DNA of 64,000 bases from Paraburkholderia aromaticivorans (GTDB lineage Bacteria > Pseudomonadota > Gammaproteobacteria > Burkholderiales > Burkholderiaceae): NCBI RefSeq assembly GCF_012689525.1, contig NZ_CP051515.1:2914001-2978000 (forward strand). Reading direction: 5' to 3'. The notes beneath the pieces are model-generated. The model made no database searches, was not told where the DNA came from, and saw only the letters and a program-made list of their open reading frames with translations. A program made the translations under genes and the position numbers. Every line of letters begins with the position of its first letter. Position 1 is the first letter of the stretch. This document shows, piece after piece, positions 27,578-36,505 of this stretch.

Positions 27578-28114
27578 ATGACCATCGAAGACACCAGAAA
27601 GCGTTTCCGCGATGCAATGGCGTGCCTGCCGGCCGCCGTCAACATCATCACCACGGACGGCCCCGGCGGCCGCTGCGGCATCACTGCAAGCGCGGTGTGC
27701 TCGGTGACGGACGCACCGCCGACCATGCTCGTCTGTATCAATCAGGCCAGCTATGTGCATGACGTCCTGCATCGCAATCGCAGCGTGTGCATCAACGTGC
27801 TTGCCGCCGAGTGCCAGGAACTCGCGCGTGATTTCGCCGGCATGACAACGTGCTCGATGGACGAGCGCTTCGGACGCCACGCGTGGACCGGCGGCGCGCC
27901 GGCGGCGCCGGTGCTCGCGGATGCGATCGTCAGTCTTGAAGGCGAGATCGTCGACATCAAGACGGTCGGCTCGCACTCGGTCATGTTCGCGCAGATTCGC
28001 CACATCGCGTTGCGCTCGGATGGCGACGGGCTCATCTATTTCGGCCGCCAGTTTCATCGGCTGACACGGCCGCAAGCGGCGGCGCCGTCGGTTGCCGCGC
28101 AGGGCGCGAGGTGA
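27578..28114 (+). CDS. Flavin reductase, HpaC-like
   Basis: 178 residues of the flavin reductase/FMN-binding split-barrel family. It uses NAD(P)H to supply reduced FMN or FAD to the oxygenase encoded 41 bp upstream. Family segments seen are GRCGITASAVCSVTDAPPTMLVCIN (two adjoining flavin-contact stretches, about residues 28-52) and NVLAAECQELARDFAG. The ATG at 27578 is chosen because AGGAAAGG precedes it, inside a slightly longer alternative that begins at 27560. Confidence 0.87.
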   Translation: MTIEDTRKRFRDAMACLPAAVNIITTDGPGGRCGITASAVCSVTDAPPTMLVCINQASYVHDVLHRNRSVCINVLAAECQELARDFAGMTTCSMDERFGRHAWTGGAPAAPVLADAIVSLEGEIVDIKTVGSHSVMFAQIRHIALRSDGDGLIYFGRQFHRLTRPQAAAPSVAAQGAR

Positions 28115-28827
28115 GCGTGGAAGTCTGCTTATTTCTGATTGGCCACGCTGATGCGCATACGCGTGAAACGCGTGCTCCCGATCTCTCGCCCTTCGGGCTA
28201 ACACCGCGAGACGTAGAGGGACTACGCCGTTTCGTGATCCACGTGCCCGCGGAATCGGACGACTGCGACCCTCTGTCGAAGACCGACGTTTCCGCGCGAC
28301 CCCGTTGCGTGCTCCAATGGTATTTCGACGACCTCGAACTACTTGAACAAGCGCTGCAATCGAAGGGCGCGATGCACGACATAGTGGGCGAATCGTCGAG
28401 CATGGGTCTCATCTTCACGCAGCAAGCCATGGCGGTCAGGCGATTCGCCACCCCGGATCCGGGCAATTTCGGCACTCGCGCCGAACGCTGCACTTACCTC
28501 GTCAGCTACGAAGGCGAAGCGCAGGACTTCAACGCGTGGCTCTCGCATTACCTCGCGCATCATCCACCGCTGATGGCGCAATTACCCGGCCTTCGCGAGC
28601 TCGAAATCTACACGCGGCTCGATTACCGCTCGGGCCTTGGTATCGCGCGCGCCGCGGCCATGCAACGCAACAAAGTGGTCTTCGACGATTCCGCGTCGCT
28701 AGCGGCTGCCCTGGCGTCGCCGATACGCGCCAGCATGAAGCAAGACTTCAACGACTTTCCGCCCTACAGTGGCGCGACGCTGCATTTCCCTATGCGTAGC
28801 ATTTACGGTAATCTGAAACCCAAATAA
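28111..28827 (+). CDS. Hypothetical protein, EthD-like dimeric alpha/beta barrel
   Basis: 238 residues. Its GTG start overlaps the flavin reductase stop by four bases (GTGA), so translation is coupled to the monooxygenase operon. Segments such as CTYLVSYEGEAQDFNAWLSHYLAHHPPL and a pair of beta-alpha repeats suggest the EthD/ferredoxin-like fold common in small proteins beside oxygenases. Roles in handling quinone or hydroxylated products are known for such families, but nothing specific can be said here. Confidence 0.7.
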   Translation: MSVEVCLFLIGHADAHTRETRAPDLSPFGLTPRDVEGLRRFVIHVPAESDDCDPLSKTDVSARPRCVLQWYFDDLELLEQALQSKGAMHDIVGESSSMGLIFTQQAMAVRRFATPDPGNFGTRAERCTYLVSYEGEAQDFNAWLSHYLAHHPPLMAQLPGLRELEIYTRLDYRSGLGIARAAAMQRNKVVFDDSASLAAALASPIRASMKQDFNDFPPYSGATLHFPMRSIYGNLKPK

Positions 28828-28856
28828 ACGCTCTCCCTCGCCGCGATCCGAACGTC

Positions 28857-29807
28857 ATGACCAAGTCGCACCCCGGCATTACGGATTTGAACCTGCTGCG
28901 CGTGTTCCTGGCCATCTCCGATCTGCGCAGCCTGACCGCCGCGGGGGAGCGTCTCGGACTTACGCAACCGGCGGTCAGCCACGCCTTGCGCCGGCTGCGC
29001 GTCCTGTTCGACGACCCGCTGTTCGTTCGCACGCCCACCGGCATGGTGCCCACCGACGCCGCCCTGCGTTTGCACGCGCCGCTCACGCAAGCGTTCGGCA
29101 TCATCAACAACGCGGTCCAGCAAATCGCCAAGTTCGATCCGGCCACGGCGCAACGCGTGTTTCGCGTGTCCATGTCGGATATGTCGGAGTTCTATTTCCT
29201 GCCGCCGCTTCTTTCGATGCTCGACCGCAGCGCGCGCGGCATTCGCCTGGAGATTGCGAATGTCTCCGTCGATTCGGTGAGTTCGGCCATGCGCAGCGGC
29301 AAGATCGATCTGGCGCTCGGCTATGTGCCCGGTCTCGATCCGGGTTGCGTGAGCAAGACGCTCTTCGTCGACGAACATGTTTGCGTGGTGCGGGCCGGCC
29401 ACCCGCTGCGCAAACAGAAGCCGACCAAGGAGGACCTCGCGAGCCTGCGTTACGTCTACGCCAGCACCAATGCGACCGGTCACCGGATGGTCGAACAATG
29501 GCTCGAAGAGTTGAATTTGCGCCGGGATATCGTGCTGCGCCTGCCGCATTTCGTGGTGGCGCCGGAGATCGTTCAACATACCGACCTTGCCGTGATTTTT
29601 CCGCGGAGTATCGCGCAGCGCTTCAATCGCAACAAAGCCTTTCGCATTTTGCCTCTGCCGTTCGCGCTGCCGCCCATCGAAATCCAGGTCCACTCGCACT
29701 CGCAATTTTCGGCGGATCCGGGCATTGCGTGGTTGCTGGATGAGATTTACGGCATGTTCCATCAATCGTCGATTGGTGCGAAGACGCGAGCGTCGGCTGA
29801 ACCGTGA
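28857..29807 (+). CDS. LysR-family transcriptional regulator (NahR/LinR-like)
   Basis: 316 residues. The HTH (about residues 10-68, LNLLRVFLAISDLRSLTAAG then PAVSHALRRLRVLF) and the effector domain are complete. The sequence DDPLFVRTPTGMVPTDAA is typical of the NodD/NahR branch that senses aromatic compounds. It lies 29 bp downstream of the monooxygenase operon in the same direction and is its likely regulator. Confidence 0.87.
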   Translation: MTKSHPGITDLNLLRVFLAISDLRSLTAAGERLGLTQPAVSHALRRLRVLFDDPLFVRTPTGMVPTDAALRLHAPLTQAFGIINNAVQQIAKFDPATAQRVFRVSMSDMSEFYFLPPLLSMLDRSARGIRLEIANVSVDSVSSAMRSGKIDLALGYVPGLDPGCVSKTLFVDEHVCVVRAGHPLRKQKPTKEDLASLRYVYASTNATGHRMVEQWLEELNLRRDIVLRLPHFVVAPEIVQHTDLAVIFPRSIAQRFNRNKAFRILPLPFALPPIEIQVHSHSQFSADPGIAWLLDEIYGMFHQSSIGAKTRASAEP

Positions 29808-29935
29808 AGCCAGGCGGCTAAGCTTCGGATGCTGAAGTTCGGTACTATCCTTGTCGACAACGATGACGGCGGCATCGACCGCTCGTGGGCCGTTCCGCAC
29901 CGGGAACGGATGATGAACAACTGACTGTGGACTTC

Positions 29936-30334
29936 ATGGCGCGCTCTCTGAACGCTGCAACACTCCTCGACCTCGCGCGCGCTGCGCAAACGCGCGCCAC
30001 CGTGCCCTGCACGTGCACGAAAACGCCGCTGGACGGCTGGCAATCGCAACCTCTGTCGCTCGATGAAACGCAGTTCGAGGAAATCGGCACGCTGTTGCCG
30101 GAGGACGATCCGGAGCCGACGTTCAGCGAGTATCTGCCGGGAAAAACGAACTACTGGGCAGCGGATGCGCCTATCGCGCCGCGCTACTTTCCGTATAACC
30201 GCTGCGCCGTGTGGCAATGCTCGTTGTGCGGGCGGCTTTATCTGCGTTACGTGGAAGGTGGCGGGTATTTTGTGGACCGCAGGATTCGTGCGGTGCGGGC
30301 GGAGTTGATCGAGGATGTGGGTTTGCCGGAGTGA
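29936..30334 (+). CDS. Hypothetical Cys-rich protein
   Basis: 132 residues from ATG 29936; an in-frame GTG at 29885 would add 17. No recognised domain. A CxC pair near residue 26 and a CxxC (CSLCG, about residue 97) could bind one metal ion, as in small zinc-ribbon-like proteins. Trp and Tyr are frequent in the middle (NYWAADAPIAPRYFPYN). It converges on the AraC gene with a 24-bp gap. Confidence 0.6.
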   Translation: MARSLNAATLLDLARAAQTRATVPCTCTKTPLDGWQSQPLSLDETQFEEIGTLLPEDDPEPTFSEYLPGKTNYWAADAPIAPRYFPYNRCAVWQCSLCGRLYLRYVEGGGYFVDRRIRAVRAELIEDVGLPE

Positions 30335-30358
30335 TCGCGGCACTCAAACGCGCGCCGC

Positions 30359-31213
30359 CTAATGCCCCGGCTTCAACGCCGCATACGCCCCGGGCGTGAT
30401 CCCATAAGCCCGCTTGAACAACCGGTTGAGATGGCTTTGGTCGTAGAAGCCCACAGCCGCCGCAGCCGTCGCCGCAGTCTGCCCTGAGGCAAGCATCCGC
30501 TTCGCCGCCAGCAACCTCACCTGGGTCGCGTACGCGTGCGGCGGCAGCCCGAATTCCTTGCAGAAAGCGCGCGTGAGATAGTAGCGGCTCAGCCCCACCA
30601 GTTCCGCCAGTTCATCGACCGAGATATCGCGCTCGTAATTGGCGGCGACGTACTCGCGCACCTGCTCCATCTTGCGCGCTTCGCGCCGGGGTTCTCCCGC
30701 TTCCTCACCCGAACGCCCATAGCGCCCGACCAGCATCCCCATCGCAGCCCACCAGTTTGCCTGACGCTCCATCAGCGACACGGCGCGCTGTTCGTCCAGG
30801 CTCGCATGCGCCTTGACCAGCAGGCCCGCGAGGTGCGGATCCTGATACAGCCCCGGCGGAATCAGCAGCGGTTTGTCGGCGCGCGCGTCGGGAGAGAAGA
30901 CGGCGCTGAGTGCGCCGAGCCCTTCCATGTCCAGGTAGATCGCGCGATAAATCCATTCGCGGCCTTCCCAGACCTCGCCGCTATGGTATTCGCCCGGCCC
31001 GAAGACCAGCACGCTGCCGGGGCCGGCAACCTCGCTGCCCGCGCGCGTATGGCATTGGCCCGCGCCGGTTTCGGTCATGACAATGACCAGTTCGTCGTGC
31101 AGATGCCGGTCGAACTTGTGATTGCCGTAACGGGCGCTCGCGAGACATGCGCCGTCGAGCGCGCCGTCGCGCCAGCAGACCACTTCCGGCTCGCTTTTAT
31201 CCGATGTCTCCAT
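30359..31213 (-). CDS. AraC-family transcriptional regulator, cupin N-terminal domain
   Basis: 284 residues. The N-terminal AraC-binding cupin (about residues 30-110, with HLHDELVIVMTETG and FGPGEYHSGE) precedes a C-terminal double HTH (about 185-282, DISVDELAELVGLSRYYLTRAF and the GFYDQSHLNRLFKRAYG signature). It is 19 bp downstream of an alaX gene on the same strand. This regulator class is often paired with amino-acid exporters or editing genes, and here it probably controls its own operon. Confidence 0.88.
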   Translation of the reverse strand: METSDKSEPEVVCWRDGALDGACLASARYGNHKFDRHLHDELVIVMTETGAGQCHTRAGSEVAGPGSVLVFGPGEYHSGEVWEGREWIYRAIYLDMEGLGALSAVFSPDARADKPLLIPPGLYQDPHLAGLLVKAHASLDEQRAVSLMERQANWWAAMGMLVGRYGRSGEEAGEPRREARKMEQVREYVAANYERDISVDELAELVGLSRYYLTRAFCKEFGLPPHAYATQVRLLAAKRMLASGQTAATAAAAVGFYDQSHLNRLFKRAYGITPGAYAALKPGH

Positions 31214-31232
31214 AGCTCGCGCCCCCTGTTCT

Positions 31233-31946
31233 TCAAACCAGTTCGATTCTGACCCGGCGATTACGACGGCCCTTGTTCTCTATTTTCGCGATGCGAATGG
31301 GCCGCGACTGCGCGGTATTGGTCAGGTGAGTGCCGCCGCACGCCTGCCGGTCCAGATCGCCGATCTCGACGATGCGCACCGTGCCGTCCGCCGTCGGCGG
31401 CGGTGCCACCGAGAGGCTGCGGATCAGACCTTGCGTCGCCTTCGCTTCGTCGGCGCCGACGTAGTAGGTGCGCACCTCCATCGCGCCTCGGATCACCTCG
31501 TTGACGGGTTCCTCCAGCAGGCGCAGCGCGTCGTTGTCCGCTTCGGGCAGATCGAAGTCCATGCGCGCGGTGCCGTCGGCGTTGATCTGCGCGCCGGTCA
31601 CGAGCGCGCCGGCAAAGCGCTGATATACCAGCGCGTTGAGAATATGCGTCACGGTATGGAGTTGGGCGACCGTGGCGCGGCGCGCCGCGTCGATGGCCAC
31701 GTGCACGTTGCCGGCCAGTTCGAGCGGTTCGTCGAGCAGATGCCAGAGTACGTCGCCTTCCGCCGCGACGCCGGTAATGCGCACCGCGCCGTGCGCGTGC
31801 GTCAGCGTGGCGGCATCCGACACCTGGCCGCCGCCGCCCGGATGCAAGGCGGAACGGCCCAGCACGACCGCGCCGGGCCGCGCGGCGATCACGGCCGTTT
31901 CAAAGTCCAGCAGATCCGGCTGCTCATGGCAAAGATAATGCGGCAC
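31233..31946 (-). CDS. Alanyl-tRNA editing protein AlaX
   Basis: 237 residues. Free-standing editing hydrolase that removes Ser or Gly from mischarged tRNA-Ala. Zinc ligands are clear: His97 and His101 (HTVTH) plus Cys203 and His207 (CGGTH). The N-terminal part with HPGGGGQVSD matches the longer AlaX-M/L type. The start is GTG at 31946 with GAGGA upstream. It forms a two-gene unit with the araC-type gene that follows and lies 111 bp downstream of the three-gene membrane module. Confidence 0.88.
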   Translation of the reverse strand: MPHYLCHEQPDLLDFETAVIAARPGAVVLGRSALHPGGGGQVSDAATLTHAHGAVRITGVAAEGDVLWHLLDEPLELAGNVHVAIDAARRATVAQLHTVTHILNALVYQRFAGALVTGAQINADGTARMDFDLPEADNDALRLLEEPVNEVIRGAMEVRTYYVGADEAKATQGLIRSLSVAPPPTADGTVRIVEIGDLDRQACGGTHLTNTAQSRPIRIAKIENKGRRNRRVRIELV

Positions 31947-32057
31947 CTTGATGTCCTCGCGGGAATTGACTGAATACGCCTAGCATACCCAGTCCCGTGG
32001 GAGGCCGTCTTGGTTAAAAATGCCCTGCGCCGTCGTCTGAGACCATCAAGATTACGA

Positions 32058-32507
32058 TCAACCGATATCTCCCAGGCGACCCGCGAAAACACCGATGACC
32101 TCTCTAAGGTCCTCCGGAGGTAAATTTCGTACCAGAACCAGGATCGTTCCAGAGAACACCTTTCCCTTCCAGAACTTGAACACGAGCGATGCAAGGGCGG
32201 TCAGCGAAACGCCCGTCGCAGCGAACAGCGCCGTGATCGCCGATACGTTGTCGCGATTGATAAAGACGAGCAGGCAACCGCCAAGAAACAGAATGGCGGT
32301 CATGGCAATGCACAAATGGAAGTACTTGTCGCTGCGTGACTGAACGAGTGCCAGGTCTGCGACAAGACGCTCCTGGGCAACGCGGCGCTCCTGTCTCAAC
32401 TCGTCTTCGGCCGCAGGATTGACTGGCGCGCCCGGCACGGCAACGGGGTTCTCACCGAAATGCGCGCCGCCGAGAAAGCGATCCAGCAATCTGCCGATTT
32501 CTTTCAT
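32058..32507 (-). CDS. Two-TM membrane protein, third gene of unknown module
   Basis: 149 residues. A charged, coiled-coil-like stretch (about 33-58) leads into TM1 (about 63-83) and TM2 (about 89-111), with a short cytoplasmic tail. Small two-TM modules of this build occur beside effectors in bacterial conflict systems (the TRADD-N-associated 2-TM type is one described example). Membership is not shown here. Its ATG, with AGAGG upstream, lies 56 bp inside the end of the CHAT-like gene, so the two are translationally linked. Confidence 0.75.
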   Translation of the reverse strand: MKEIGRLLDRFLGGAHFGENPVAVPGAPVNPAAEDELRQERRVAQERLVADLALVQSRSDKYFHLCIAMTAILFLGGCLLVFINRDNVSAITALFAATGVSLTALASLVFKFWKGKVFSGTILVLVRNLPPEDLREVIGVFAGRLGDIG

Positions 32508-33396
32508 GATTCACCTCTGATTGGATGAGCGTACGGACCTTGAAGACAGCCTCCTCGAAAGATCCAGGTCGCTTCGAAAGCAACTTCATGACGTGCTGAT
32601 AGATCAACATTCGCGGGAGCGGATAAGTCAGAAGTTCGTTGCATGCTACATAGCACCCCGGCGCCTTCTGCTTGACGCGCATAGCCATCAGCACGCACGT
32701 GCAAACAGTGAGGTCCAGTAGCTTGTCGAAACCAGTCGGAATAAGAGCAACAATCGACTCGACCGTTTTCAGACCATCGGCAAACTCAATCGATGCGCCG
32801 CCTCTGAACAGTCGAGGCGCGCATGATTCGAGATGCAAGCGCCGCTCGTGCCACAGAGTCTGCAACTCGCTCAGACGTCCGGGCCGCACAAGACTCGAAT
32901 CCCTTACGGGCGCATCGATTCCTCCCTTGAAAAGCGCGCGGTTCAATTCCGCTAACGGTTCGATTCCGCGCGCAGGCGAGCCCGACCATTCTTCCACGGC
33001 ACAATGAAGTGCGTGCCGTGGGTCACCCAACGACTGACTAAGCGCCTGCGCATCGCACAGGTCGGTCGAGCGAAAAATTGCACTGCGCCAATGAGAAAAA
33101 ATAGTGACGACTTCATAGCTGTCCATCAGTGCCACGATGTCCGTCAACCGCGCCTCGCGCCGCACCCTCACACCCATGCGCTCGACGCATCGAAGCCCAG
33201 TTTCGATGCGCGCCGCCGTGTCGCTCCAGCGCCGCCATGCCGCATCCGGATCGCGGGTGCGCGTCGAGCCCACAATCATGTTTTCGTAGATAAAACTTCC
33301 CTCTTCCGCGGCAAGAAAGCGCTGAACGAAATGATCGCGCGTCAGCGCCACGCCGACTGCGATCGCGCAATCGCTAGGCGACACGCTCGTTTTCAT
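32452..33396 (-). CDS. Putative CHAT/caspase-like protein, second gene of unknown module
   Basis: 314 residues, no confident family. A His102-Trp after a hydrophobic beta-strand (EVVTIFSHWR) and a later strand ending in Cys232 (LLDLTVCTC) are spaced like the catalytic His and Cys of CHAT or caspase-fold proteases. The segment between them is divergent. This reading is pattern-based and unproven. The ATG at 33396 lies 23 bp inside the preceding 1043-aa gene. Overlaps on both sides mean all three proteins are made together. Confidence 0.6.
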   Translation of the reverse strand: MKTSVSPSDCAIAVGVALTRDHFVQRFLAAEEGSFIYENMIVGSTRTRDPDAAWRRWSDTAARIETGLRCVERMGVRVRREARLTDIVALMDSYEVVTIFSHWRSAIFRSTDLCDAQALSQSLGDPRHALHCAVEEWSGSPARGIEPLAELNRALFKGGIDAPVRDSSLVRPGRLSELQTLWHERRLHLESCAPRLFRGGASIEFADGLKTVESIVALIPTGFDKLLDLTVCTCVLMAMRVKQKAPGCYVACNELLTYPLPRMLIYQHVMKLLSKRPGSFEEAVFKVRTLIQSEVNHERNRQIAGSLSRRRAFR

Positions 33397-36300
33397 CGGA
33401 TAGGCCCAAAGGTGAACGATCGACCATGTAGAAATCCTTACTGTCCTTGTCGATGACATGAATCGAACCATCGTCGAGCGGACCATAGGCTGCATGCAGG
33501 TCGTGCCTCAACTTTATCGACGCCGCATAGACGTCAAGACTCTGGATGCCCTGGAGCATAGTGCGGATCGCTTCGATCTGCACCTTTGCAGCGTCGGCCA
33601 GACTGGAGAAATAGAGCCGTATCCTGACCAGCAGTGACGCGCTGCTACCGACCACGGGCATCGTCACCTCGATGTCCACCGCGACCTGATCGCCTACCGC
33701 GATGGGCTCGGAGACTTGCACCGATTCAGCAGCCTTGGCCCAGTCGCCACGAGTGTGCAGCACCGCCTCGATCCCCTGGGGTTCCATCGTGCCGTCACGC
33801 GTCGCGATCAAACGGAAATCCGTCGCCTCAGGATCCTGTAACTTGGTCGAATGCAGAAGTGAACGTGCTGAGCGCTCGTCCATGCCGCGAAAATGCAGAT
33901 GCAGGATGCCATCCTGATGTTCCGCGGCAAGCGTGCGCAATGCATCGACAGCAGCGGGGGAATTGCTCGCTTTGATAAACAGTCCATCCGAACCGTGTAC
34001 GGCAAAATTCAGATCCCCGTCGCGCGAAATGATGAGCGGAATGGCCGCTCCACTGTCCTTTTGCGTCGTCGCGAATGCCGAGATAAACGCTCCGTCCGAG
34101 TTGCCGGCGGGTTCGGGCCCGAACCGCCAACCCGCACCCGACCCACCGGGGGGAAGATGGCCGCCTCCCATTCCCCGGCCGCCGCCCTGCGCCGCGTCGC
34201 CGGTCAGATGCAGCGTCTCGTTCAGACTGCGGGTGTCCTGCGCAGCCTGTTTGAACGCGCTTTCCACATCCCGCTCGATCAGGCTGGGATCCCTGCTCCC
34301 CGCGTCTCGCCCAACAATACGTTCGACCGCCGGCAGACCATCGCGGTCTGCTTCGTTGTACAGGGCGATGACGCGGCCGTTCTCCTCGGTGAACTTCACC
34401 GTGCCGCGTGCAACAGTGGAATCGGCTTGATACTCGAGAATAGCCGCGGACAGGTTGTGCCCGCCTGTGATATCCCCGCCCAACCTCTGGGCCGACGACA
34501 ACACAATGGAAGGCGTACGGATCCATTGATTCGACGGGCGTTCATCCCAAGCGTGAATATAGATCCGGGCGGCATCCGCTCTCGCGCTGCTGTCGAGCGT
34601 GATAGCAATGGCCTCAGAGGCCTTTACCGACAACTCGATCATTTGATGCGTCTGCTCGTCGTCTTTTCCCACCGCTGCACGAAAGGTGGTCGGATCAGCC
34701 ATGATGTCCACCAGCGCTTCCTTTTGCGCATCGGTTGCTGTCTGAAGGTAGGTGCGCAACGCGCTCTGTGCCGCGTCTATTCTGGCGAATTCGTTTTTGT
34801 CGTTCTGACTCATCGAGTCGTTGGTGTAGGCGGCAAAATCGATGGCAAGAAACCAGCGGATCAGGCCCTCGGTCTGCTCGTGCAATTGATTGGCGCCCGG
34901 CTTTTGCGGCTCGGATCCCGCTTTCGCGTGAATATCGTAATGGACGAATAGCTGATAAAGCGCTGCATATTGGACGACCCTCGCAAGGTTCGCGTCTCCC
35001 AGCGTGCTGAACCAGTCGTACGCGACATCTTCAGCGTTGCGCATGTTGGAATCGTCGCGGGCAAGATAGTCGATCGGCAGTGCGCCTGTTCGATGCAAGG
35101 CGTACACGTCGAAATCGCCGCGTTGGGTGGCGTAGCCTGCCCCTTTCGTATTCCAGTTGAATGTCACGCTGCTCTTATGAACAGCCTCTTGCAGCAAGGG
35201 CGTGGCGGACGAAAACGAAGTCGGGTCGGCGTATCTGAAGTTGACGTATTGGACCGCGCCGCCCATTGACCACGACTTGAGCATCTGATCCGTGACATTC
35301 AATAGGCTTCCATACTCGGTGTCGATCAACTGGTCACTGAGATAGATAGGCGCCCAATCAAGCTTGCGTTTCTGATCGACGCGGCCGGCCCAGGCGAACT
35401 TTCTTTCGTAACTCTGCGCGAGTTCATTCCTGTCGGCCGACGCGACCAGCATGATCGTCTCGACACGCAAAGGTGGCAGCGCGTCGACCCGGTTGACCCG
35501 TTCCCTGCCGATGATCGCCACGTAATTACCGAACCCAGTGCCGCCAACCACCATATCGCTGTCGAGCGCGAACTCTCGTGCCTGTGCCTTCGACTTCGCC
35601 AGGTCCTGATCCTTCGCAATGCACCAAACAATGAAGCCGCGCTCGGCCGAAACGTACACGCCGACCGCACCGCGATCCAACACCTGTTGCAACGTAACGG
35701 GCGCACCGCCTTCCAGCGACTGAAGACGAACGACACCGGCGGACGGCGCAGTCCCTGCGTCCGGGATCAGGCCCACAACAATCAACCCGCAAACGACCAT
35801 CCATACAGCGGTGAGAACAAAGCGGCGCCGGCGCACGAGTCGGTAGCCGAGTGCGGCGCCGACCAGAACGGTCAGCAAGATACCCGCGACGCCCTTCAGC
35901 GTCCACGACTCCGCTTCGCGTTCGCGGTTGTCGCCGATCAGCCAGTTCCAGATCTGATTCGAACTCAGGCTGACGTCGATGCCGCTCAGACGCGAGTTGG
36001 GCGGCGTTTCTGCAATAGGCAGCGCGTAGGCTTTGTACGACGTCCCGTATAACCGGGACGACAGCGCGGCAACGAGTGAATCGACGTCAGACTGGGGCAC
36101 AGGAGGAAGGTCGACCACGACGTCGGTCAATTGCCCGTTGTACCCAATCCGGGACGTTTTGACCATGAGCCCGCTCATGAGCGGCGATACGTCCTCGATG
36201 TCGTCGACCGTCACGTCGGGCGGCGGCTCCGAGATAACCATCGTTCGATGTCCCTGAGCGTCGGCAGCGGACAATGCAATCGTCTGCATATTGAGCGGAT

Positions 36301-36505
36301 AAACCGCCCGGAAGCGGGCCCAGTCCGATTCCGCCTTTTGTGCGTCCGCCCATGCGACGGACGCGGACGCCATGGACAGCAGGAGGGAAGTGAGAAGGAG
36401 CGCGAAGAAGGTCCCGGAAGGACGCACTCTTTTAAGAACATTCCGGCGAGAAACCGACAGGTGAGACACGCCGGCCGACAGGAACGATTGCATCTTGGAG
36501 CACAT
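33374..36505 (-). CDS. Large exported, membrane-anchored protein of unknown family, first gene of module
   Basis: 1043 residues. An N-terminal signal or anchor helix (about 33-50) ends in an AWA-D site. A domain of about 150 residues follows, then TM helices at about 205-222 and 229-247 separated by RLVRRRRF. By the positive-inside rule this places the remaining 790 residues in the periplasm. A conserved-looking block lies at about 380-525, and a Gly-rich linker at about 773-792 precedes a C-terminal domain. No known family is recognised. ATG 36505 is preferred because GGAGG is then 5 bases away; ATG 36508 and GTG 36523 are alternatives. Base composition looks less GC-rich than the flanks. 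Confidence 0.75.
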   Translation of the reverse strand: MCSKMQSFLSAGVSHLSVSRRNVLKRVRPSGTFFALLLTSLLLSMASASVAWADAQKAESDWARFRAVYPLNMQTIALSAADAQGHRTMVISEPPPDVTVDDIEDVSPLMSGLMVKTSRIGYNGQLTDVVVDLPPVPQSDVDSLVAALSSRLYGTSYKAYALPIAETPPNSRLSGIDVSLSSNQIWNWLIGDNREREAESWTLKGVAGILLTVLVGAALGYRLVRRRRFVLTAVWMVVCGLIVVGLIPDAGTAPSAGVVRLQSLEGGAPVTLQQVLDRGAVGVYVSAERGFIVWCIAKDQDLAKSKAQAREFALDSDMVVGGTGFGNYVAIIGRERVNRVDALPPLRVETIMLVASADRNELAQSYERKFAWAGRVDQKRKLDWAPIYLSDQLIDTEYGSLLNVTDQMLKSWSMGGAVQYVNFRYADPTSFSSATPLLQEAVHKSSVTFNWNTKGAGYATQRGDFDVYALHRTGALPIDYLARDDSNMRNAEDVAYDWFSTLGDANLARVVQYAALYQLFVHYDIHAKAGSEPQKPGANQLHEQTEGLIRWFLAIDFAAYTNDSMSQNDKNEFARIDAAQSALRTYLQTATDAQKEALVDIMADPTTFRAAVGKDDEQTHQMIELSVKASEAIAITLDSSARADAARIYIHAWDERPSNQWIRTPSIVLSSAQRLGGDITGGHNLSAAILEYQADSTVARGTVKFTEENGRVIALYNEADRDGLPAVERIVGRDAGSRDPSLIERDVESAFKQAAQDTRSLNETLHLTGDAAQGGGRGMGGGHLPPGGSGAGWRFGPEPAGNSDGAFISAFATTQKDSGAAIPLIISRDGDLNFAVHGSDGLFIKASNSPAAVDALRTLAAEHQDGILHLHFRGMDERSARSLLHSTKLQDPEATDFRLIATRDGTMEPQGIEAVLHTRGDWAKAAESVQVSEPIAVGDQVAVDIEVTMPVVGSSASLLVRIRLYFSSLADAAKVQIEAIRTMLQGIQSLDVYAASIKLRHDLHAAYGPLDDGSIHVIDKDSKDFYMVDRSPLGLSDENERVA

